Assembly: GCA_903813345.2 (NCBI GenBank)
Contig: CAIIXF020000009.1
Span: 18,873,759-18,937,758, forward strand
Length of the DNA stretch: 64,000 nt
Source: Owenia fusiformis
Lineage: Eukaryota; Annelida; Polychaeta; Sabellida; Oweniidae
Direction: 5' to 3'
A program made the translations under genes and the position numbers. This document shows, in pieces, positions 56,785 to 64,000 of the stretch (its first letter is position 1; each line of letters begins with the position of its first letter). The notes under the pieces are model-generated. The model had not been told where the DNA came from. It was given only the letters and a program-made list of their open reading frames with translations, and did not search any database.

Positions 56785-56910
56785 TGGTCGAAATTGGTAA
56801 TATTATTACATAGTTCAGTTATCTATGGGAATTAAAGGGTTAACCTTAAGAGGCCATTTGATATGTTGTTCCCTCCTCCGCCATATATGGTAAAAGAGGC
56901 GGAGTTAACT

Positions 56911-57699
56911 CACCCTATGCAGACAGAGCCTGTGGGAAATATTGGGTGCGGAGCAAATGAGCGGAGGGTGCGGAGCTAACGGTTATTTTTGAATTTAAAT
57001 TTGGGATATTTCTGAAACTAAGCCGTTTTGGGACTTCAAATATACCAAGATATGTGTATTTGACACCAAATATCAATACAATTGTGAAAATAGTAGCGCA
57101 ATTCATTCTATAGCGACGCAGTGTGCCTTAAACCTTTCCCAGACCTATATATTTTGAAATTATCCTTTTAATACTGAGTCCCCACCATTCATAAAAAATG
57201 GTGTTCAAGGTGCACTATCTATACAAATTATTTTTGCATCTTGGAAGCCAGGCAGTATCTGTGTGATTTTATAAAAATTCGGAAATGTTCTTCAGATATG
57301 AGCCCCTCTAAATATTGGGTGCGGAGCAGCTCCATAAACGTAGCTCCGCACCCAATATTTAGAGGGGCTCATATCTGAAGAACATTTCCAAATTTTTATA
57401 AAATCACACAGATACTGTCTGGCTTCCAAGATGCAAAAATAATTTGCATGGGTAGTGCATCTTGAACACCATTTTTTATGAATGCTGGGGACGCAGTATT
57501 AAAATGAATTGCACTACTATTTTCACAATTTTATTGATATTTGGTGTCAAATACACATATCTTGGTATATTTGAAGTCCCAAAACGGCTTAGTTTCAGAA
57601 ATATCCCAATTTTAAATTCAAAAATGACCGTTAGCTCCGCACCCTCCGCTCATTTGCGCCGCACCCAATATTTCCCACAGGCTCTGTCTGCATAGGGTG
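56911..57699. mobile_element. Foldback element G with 5-bp target duplication
   Basis: 789 bp, almost entirely palindromic, arms of about 360-420 bp meeting near 57337. The left arm has about 70 extra bases. TAACT flanks both sides (56906-56910 and 57700-57704). Ends CACCCTATGCAGACAGAGCC. No coding. It lies just after FReD gene 2. Confidence 0.8.
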
Positions 57700-57906
57700 T
57701 AACTGGGTCTCCTATTTAAAAAGCCAGAGTATTGTACAGGACAGAGAACTTTATGGAACTTTTGGAACGTTAACATGTATATTTAGATCTAAACTTCGAA
57801 ATCATTTTAATAAACTAAATTTCTAAATTCACATAATATAGTTAGTCAATCTTCATTTTTTATCCTCTCACAGCCAAGCAACAGTTACCCAATAATATGC
57901 GTAATA

Positions 57907-60112
57907 GTGCAGTCAGTTGGCACTTTAATTGCACTTGCTATTATATACGTCACGATTTTTTGACCAAAGTATCATTAATACATGTATTTTTGATATCTGC
58001 CGAAGTGGTGTTAAAAAGTAGCCCCGGTGGACAATAACAGGGCTCGAAAATTTCCCATGTTTCCATTGAGTTCAATGTTAATTTATCAATCTTCAAAAGA
58101 CCCCCTGCAGAGGAGTTCAAGAACAATAAAGTCAATCTTCCTAGTATGTAACCGTAACTTAAATGTCTTCAAAATAAGAAGGGTTACAAGCTGGATTTTG
58201 TCTAGTTCCAAATATATTGGTGTTTGAATTTTGGAAAATTCCCATTGACGGCCATTATAAACTACCCTCAATATGGCCATAATAAAGTGTCATTTTTTCC
58301 AAAATTCCACTATGGAATTTTTTGATATTGCAGATTTCTATAGCCAATATATTGACTTTAAAAAAACAAAACAGGCATATTTCTAAAAATTCATTATTTT
58401 TTAGATATCTTACCATTGAGTTGCCCACGAAAACTCCCATTGGCTACCATCATAAAAGCTATCAACACGGCTTTACTAATAAAGTGCAATTTTCTCCAAA
58501 AGTTCACTGTGGAATTTTCTTATATTGCAGATTTCTATACCCAACATAATGACTTTCCAAAAACAAAACAGGCACATTTTTAAAAATTTCTTATTTTTAA
58601 TATATCTACTTATTAAGTTGCTCACGAAAACTCCATTGAGTCCCATGTAAATTTATCAATATTCAAAAGACCCCCTGCAGAACAGTTCAAGAGCAATAAA
58701 GTCAATCTTCCTGGTATGTAAACATATCGTGCTTGTCTTAAAAATAAGAAGGGTTACAAGCTTGATTCTGTATAGTTTCAAAGATATTGGTGTTTGAATT
58801 TTGGAAAATTCCCAATGACCGCCATTATAAACTTCTATCAATATGGCTTTACTAAAGTGCCATTTTCTCAAAATGTTCACGATGGAATTTTCTGATTTTG
58901 CAGGTTACTATAGCCAACATATTGACTTCTAAAAAACCAAACAGGCACAATTCTAAAACTTTCTTATTTTTAATACATTTAGCCCTCAAGTTGAATGAAA
59001 ATCCCCATTGGCTGCCATTATAAACTGCTATAAACATGAATTTAAGAATAAAGTATACTTTTCTCCAAAAGTCCACTATGAAATTTTCTGATTTATAGAA
59101 GTAGGAAATCTGCAATATCAGAGAAATTCATATTGGACTTTTTGGGGAAAGGACACTTTAGTAAAAGCATATTGATATCAGTTTATAATGGCAGTCAATG
59201 GGGATTTTTGTATGTGATTTTTAGCTTAATATATTAAGAACAAGAAATTTTTAGGAATGTGCCTGTTTGGTTTTTAAAAAGTAAATATATCAACTATAGA
59301 AATCTGCAATATCAGAAAATTCCATAGTGGACTTTTGGAGAAAATGGCACTTTGGTAAAGCCATATTGATAGTAGTTTATAATGGCGGTCAATGGGGATT
59401 TCCCAAAATTTGATCGTCAATATCTTTTGAATTAGATAAAATCCAGTTTGTAACCCTTCTCATTTTGAAGACATCTACGTTATGGTTACATACTAGTAAG
59501 ATTGACTATATTGCTCTTGAACTGTTCTGCAGGGGGTCTTTTGAAGATTGATAAATTAACATGGGACTCAATGGAGTTTTCGTGAGCAACTTAACAACTA
59601 GATATATTAAAAATAAGAAATTTTTAGAAATGTGCCTGTTTGGTTTTTTGAAAGTCAATATATTGGCTGTAGAAATCTGCAACATCAGAAAATTCCATAG
59701 TGGACTTTTGGAGAAAATGACCCTTTAGTAAAGCCATATTGAGAGTAGTTTATAATGGCGGTCAATGGGAATTTTCCAAAATTCAAACACCAATATCTTT
59801 TGAACTAGACAAAATCTAGCTTGTAACCCTTTTTATTTTGAAGACATTTGAGTCATGATTACACACTAGGAAGATTGACTTTATTGCCCTTGAACTGTTC
59901 TGCAGGGGGTCTTTTGAAGATTGATGAATTAACATGGGGCCCAATGGAAACATGCAAAATTCTCGAAGCCTGTTATTATCCACTGGGGCCACTTTTTGAC
60001 ACCACTTCGGTGGATTTCATAAATATATGTAATAATGATACTTTGGTCAAAAAATGGTGCTGTATATATAGCAAGTGCAATTCAAGGGTTTTATTGTCAT
60101 AACTGACTGCAC
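57907..60112. mobile_element. Large foldback element H
   Basis: 2.2 kb with inverted arms of about 1.1 kb meeting near 59097. Ends GTGCAGTCAG and its complement, with TA on both edges. Each arm holds two or three degenerate subrepeats (CTGCAG ... AGTTCAAGA, ACAAAACAGGCA, GGAAAATTCCCAATG). No coding capacity. Confidence 0.75.
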
Positions 60113-60700
60113 TATAAGCAAAGGTATAAAGAGTCGTTCATGAAACAAATCCCGAGCACAATGATCTAATGGCAAAGAAATAATGTTTAACCCCCTCTCT
60201 CCATTCAAAAACCATAATACTAGATATAGTAATACTAGCTATAGTAGCCCCAAACAACGAGGGCGCGGGACATTCATACAAAAAATCTTCTGGAACAACA
60301 CACGTAACACATTTTTTAATGGATCCAAATGATAAAATGACCATCCATATATTCCCGAGTGAATACAAACTGCATAATGAATGCTATGTTGTGTTATTAC
60401 CATTTTGTGAGATATTGCCATCGACTTGAACCGAGCAATGTTGAATTTAGTCCAGGGAGAACATATGGCGTACCGAATTTGCATAAGAAAACACGTCTGT
60501 GGAATCCCAATTATTCTGACAACCCATGTATTCCCAGTTCACTCAGTATATCAGATCTAACAAACATCCAAAAAATCACCACCTGTCATTTGTTACAGAC
60601 GCTCAACACCGACCGCCGAACGTACACCGTTTACAGCAAAAAAGTTGGAGAAGAATTGGTGACATAAAAGTTCACAAGGGAGGGTGCCCAAATGAAAATT
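60113..60700. other. Unassigned intergenic stretch
   Basis: A few open frames of 75-100 codons on both strands, none with recognisable domains or splice context. Nothing further is supported. Confidence 0.4.
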
Positions 60701-61480
60701 ACGCCCATTTTCCAAAATTGAGCATTTTTAAAACCTCTTTCAACAGGATTCCTGTTTTTAAGTTATTAAGTTATTTTTGTTAAGACTCCTGGTTCAAAAA
60801 CTCGCCTATTTTCAAAATGACCGCCATTTTTGTCTCGCGAAATTCACTTTTGGACCATTTGCTTTAAAACCTGTGTCGATAAGATTCCCGTTTTAAGTTA
60901 TATTTGTTCGACATCAATACACAAAACTCCCTTATGACTCCTGGTTCAAAAGCTCGCCTATTTTCAAAATGGTCGCCATTTTCGTCTCGCGAAATTCACT
61001 TTTGGCCCATTTCCTAGCTACAAATAATTTCAGGTGTCCTGCATTGTTAAAAGTCATGTTATTGTAAAGAGTAGTTATATGAAATAATTTTGTTACAAAA
61101 AATCGTTTTTTTATTTTCAGCCATTTTATTAACATTGATTTGTCCATCTATCTCGTGAAATCCACTTTTGGACCATTTGCCTTAAAGCCTCTGTCAATAG
61201 GATTCCCGTTTTAAGTTATTTTTGTTCAACACTAATGTAGAAAACTCCTCTATGACACCTGGTACAAAATCTCGCCTATTTTCAAAATGGTCGCCATTTT
61301 TGTCAATTTTTGTGGAAATTCACTTTTGGCCCATTTCCTAGCTTTACAAATAATTTCAGGTGTCCTGCATTGTAAGAAGTCATTTAACTGTTAAGATAGT
61401 TGTATGAAATAATTTTGTTACAAAAAATCGGCAAAAATTACATCCATTTTTTTCATTTTCTGCCATTTTAGCCATCATTC
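60700..61480. repeat. Tandem satellite, second site
   Basis: Repeated units with CTCCTGGTTCAAAA, CTCGCCTATTTTCAAAATGG and CGCGAAATTCACTTTTGG, the reverse complement of the array near 25.6-26.7 kb. Larger units of about 325 bp also repeat (CAAATAATTTCAGGTGTCCT at about 61022 and 61347). Confidence 0.6.
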
Positions 61481-62000
61481 ACTTTTGAACAACACCATGT
61501 GAGCCCAGTACCCACGGTACTATTTATTTTATATTGAAACCCAACCTATTTCACTGGTTATTCCATGGTAGCACACTGGAATCTCCTATCCCTCAACGGT
61601 GGCTACCCTGGAGGGCATTTTTGAAATACTCTAAAATATCTTTGGTTTTAGTAGAATCAGAAAAATACTATACTGGCAAATTCCTATTTCTCGTTACACG
61701 GCCACTTTCTTTAATTCTTTCCGTTATTCAGCGCCATCTTACTATTCCATCGGAGGGACAGAAAATGTAAGAGATGTTCACAATAACATAAACATATTTG
61801 TTTTTACATTGGTGTAAAAAAAACAAATGAAATGTACACTTTTTCCCATCATGAGAAATCATGGCCTTCTATTAGTTTCACACTAGTATATATACAATAT
61901 ATATTGTGTATAGTATGATATTTCTGGTTGAAAGGCAGATGTGATGAGTATCAGAATAACTTTTCCCTGTCAACACACTATAAACTGACAAAAGCTTACT

Positions 62001-62139
62001 GACATTGAAACACTGGGTCGCAAGTTCAAAGCTCTCTGTAAAGACAAAGCGCTGACAATTGCACGAAGGTGTGACGGATCTGTAAGCTTTGATCGAACTT
62101 GGGAGAAATACAAAAACACGCCTAACCATCGAAAAGGTA
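62001..62139 (+). pseudogene. Truncated fibrinogen-domain copy 3
   Basis: About 46 codons (DIETLGRKFKALCKDKALTI ... [14 protein letters not shown]) align with the start of the fibrinogen domain of genes 1 and 2. The conserved FDGS is CDGS, and homology stops after TWEKYKN where the others read GFGD. No signal-peptide exon was found upstream. A dead 5' fragment. Confidence 0.7.
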
Positions 62140-62226
62140 CAGTGACAAAATATACCGTAGTACACTTTAGATGTACGATGTCACTATTTAACCGATTTGA
62201 ATCAAAGACAATGATGTAGGTTTGAT

Positions 62227-62950
62227 GTAGGTTTTAAAATAAGTTCAATACAGTGCAAAACAATGTAGTGCAAAACAGTGCAATAAAATAAAATACAGTG
62301 CAATTCAATACAATGCAATACAATACAGTGCAATACAATACAATGCTGTGCAATACAATACAGTACACTGCAGTATAATACAATGCAGTGCAATAAAATA
62401 CAATGCAGTGTAATAAAATGCAGTGTAATTCAAGACAATGCAATATAATACTGTGCAATACAATACAGTGTAATATAATACAATGAAGTGCACTGCAATG
62501 CAGTGCAATACAATATGGTGCAGTGCAATATATTGCAGTGCAATACAAAACAATGCAGTGTAATACAATGCAGTGCAACACAATGCGGTACAGTGCAATA
62601 CAATATATTGCAGTTCAATACAGTGCAATACAATACAATGCAGTACACTGCAATGCAGTGCAATACAATATGGTGCAGTGCAATACAACACAATGCAGTG
62701 CAATACAATACAATGCAGCGCAATACAATGTAGTACACTGCAGTACAATACAATGCAGTGCAAAAAAGTACAATGCAGTGCAATATTATATAATACAATG
62801 CAATACAGTACAATATACGGTAATAAAATACAATGCAGTGCAATACAATACAATGCAGTGCAATACAATAAAATGCAGTACAATACAATACAATGATGTG
62901 ATATACAATACAGTACAATGCAATGTAATACAATTCAGTGCTATGAATGT
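62227..62950 (+). repeat. Degenerate pentanucleotide array (CARTR)n
   Basis: About 700 bp built almost wholly of CAATA, CAATG, CAGTG and CAGTA pentamers in changing order. Since five is not a multiple of three, long stop-poor frames appear on both strands (Met-Gln-Cys-Asn or Cys-Ile-Val-Leu types); these are artefacts. Confidence 0.9.
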
Positions 62951-63593
62951 ACACCTTCTACAGTCAAATAAACACAGATATAATTGATTTTAAATTGTAA
63001 TAGTATGTTAGTGTATGGAGTTTGAAGTGGGTGGGGGATACAATTACCAGTCTGCTGATTGATGACTTAATAACTTAGAAAAGATCTCCTAGCTTTTAAC
63101 AGGTGACAAAAAAATCATGCGAAAAGTGCTAAAAATGGTGAAAAACTGCATGATTTTGAATGAACATTTGGCAAGGGGAGGGGGGTGAGGCCCCCTGGCT
63201 ACGGTCCTGGAATACATATAGGAACTTTCCTTCTCCCAGAAGAAATGGTAAACGGGTATTACATCAATCATTCTGGTATTTTGTGTACGAAGGTGACAGT
63301 ACACACTTTATTGAAAGATGGCAGTGTACACTGTGTACTACCATTTTGAGGTCAGTTTGACTTTATAATTCTGCGCACTATAATCTGTAATTCTCAAAGA
63401 TATCCTCTCTAGAGACATCACTGTGATCCAAAATTACAATTTCGCGGGTGAAGTCTGCAGTCTTTCGCAAAAAGTTGAATTCGCTGTGCTACCCTTTCTT
63501 GTTGGGTATTTATTAACAGAAAACTATATTTCCATCGCGCCAGCATATACAAGCTTCAGCGCGATATTTTGAGTGTGTTAATATTCTGGCTAA

Positions 63594-64000
63594 ATAAATA
63601 AAGTGCGCAGAAATCGATCTGACTGGGCCGCGGTGTGCGATATCACTCATAACCAATTTTTAATCGCGCACTGAATGAATTACAAGGGGCGCGTTGTGCA
63701 AAGTGAATTAAATAAATAAAGTGCGCAGAAATCTATCTGACTGGGCCGCGGTGTGTGATATCTACGGAAAGCGAAAGGGGATATACCGCAGAATTTAAAA
63801 TTCAATGGAGTTTTAACATGGGAGTGATATCACACACCCCGGCCCAGTCAGATATATTTCTGCGCACTTTATTTATTTAATTCACTTTGCACAACGCGCC
63901 CCTTGTAATTCATTCAGTGCGCGATTAAAAATTGTTTATGAAATTATGAGTGATATCGCACACCGCGGCCCAGTAAGATCGATTTCTGCGCACTTTTTAT
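63594..64000. repeat. Large palindrome at right window edge
   Basis: Arms of about 170 bp (63594-63765 and 63826-64000) around a loop of about 60 bp. Within each arm a unit of about 45 bp, AAAGTGCGCAGAAATC ... CTGACTGGGCCGCGGTGTG, occurs twice, giving four copies in the palindrome. It may continue past 64000. Confidence 0.75.

Noticed and set aside
60359-60783. Overlapping plus-strand frames of 102 and 85 codons
   Set aside because: No domain, no signal peptide and no splice evidence; probably chance between repeats.
62202-62987. Open frames up to 192 codons rich in Cys, Ile, Leu or Gln, Asn
   Set aside because: Products of the 5-base repeat; they appear in opposite strands at once.

Overview
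The window looks like nuclear DNA of an animal, most likely a marine invertebrate. Reasons: introns with GT/AG borders, AT-rich non-coding DNA, many small transposons, secreted fibrinogen-domain genes and a Crypton-type recombinase gene. The phylum cannot be fixed from the sequence alone. Exon models are hand-built from reading frame, splice-site phase and remembered family motifs; no alignment was run.

Layout. At the left edge, on the minus strand, lie the first two coding exons of CNOT3 (CCR4-NOT subunit 3): start exon 5766-5790 and exon 605-672, with the rest of the gene beyond base 1. Head-to-head with it, on the plus strand, is a complete CEP131/AZI1 gene (centriolar satellite and ciliogenesis protein). 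It has 21 coding exons from 8713 to 51897, all in phase, encoding about 1254 residues. Its intron 8 (17494-44301, 26.8 kb) is a transposon sink that also holds two multi-exon genes on the same strand. One is a small secreted fibrinogen-domain gene (28926-29898). The other is a three-exon KIAA1958/DUF3504-like, Crypton-derived gene (37745-39545) bracketed by a perfect 28-bp inverted repeat. A second secreted fibrinogen-domain gene (55249-56784) and a truncated third copy (about 62001-62139) lie downstream of CEP131, so the window carries a small fibrinogen-domain family.

Mobile and repetitive DNA makes up much of the rest. The most interesting part is a family with a conserved layout: A^TCCCA-type 5' end, subterminal inverted repeat, (TCCG)n microsatellite, tandem core repeats, matching 3' subterminal repeat, a 3' hairpin with compensatory changes, and a CTAG/CTGG end. 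This is the architecture of Helitron/Helentron-derived (HINE/DINE-like) elements. A second, unrelated-sequence family at 35945-36933 has the same layout. Other elements include a MITE pair with clear 9-bp target duplications, several TA-flanked mariner-like MITEs, a minisatellite-filled element with a 5-bp duplication, large foldback elements at 56.9-57.7, 57.9-60.1 and 63.6-64.0 kb, and two simple-sequence arrays (46.9 and 62.3 kb).

CNOT3 and CEP131 are housekeeping and ciliary genes with no obvious joint role; their start codons are 2.9 kb apart and may share an intergenic control region. The fibrinogen-domain genes are probably lectin-like or matrix/immune proteins. No rRNA, tRNA or CRISPR feature was seen.
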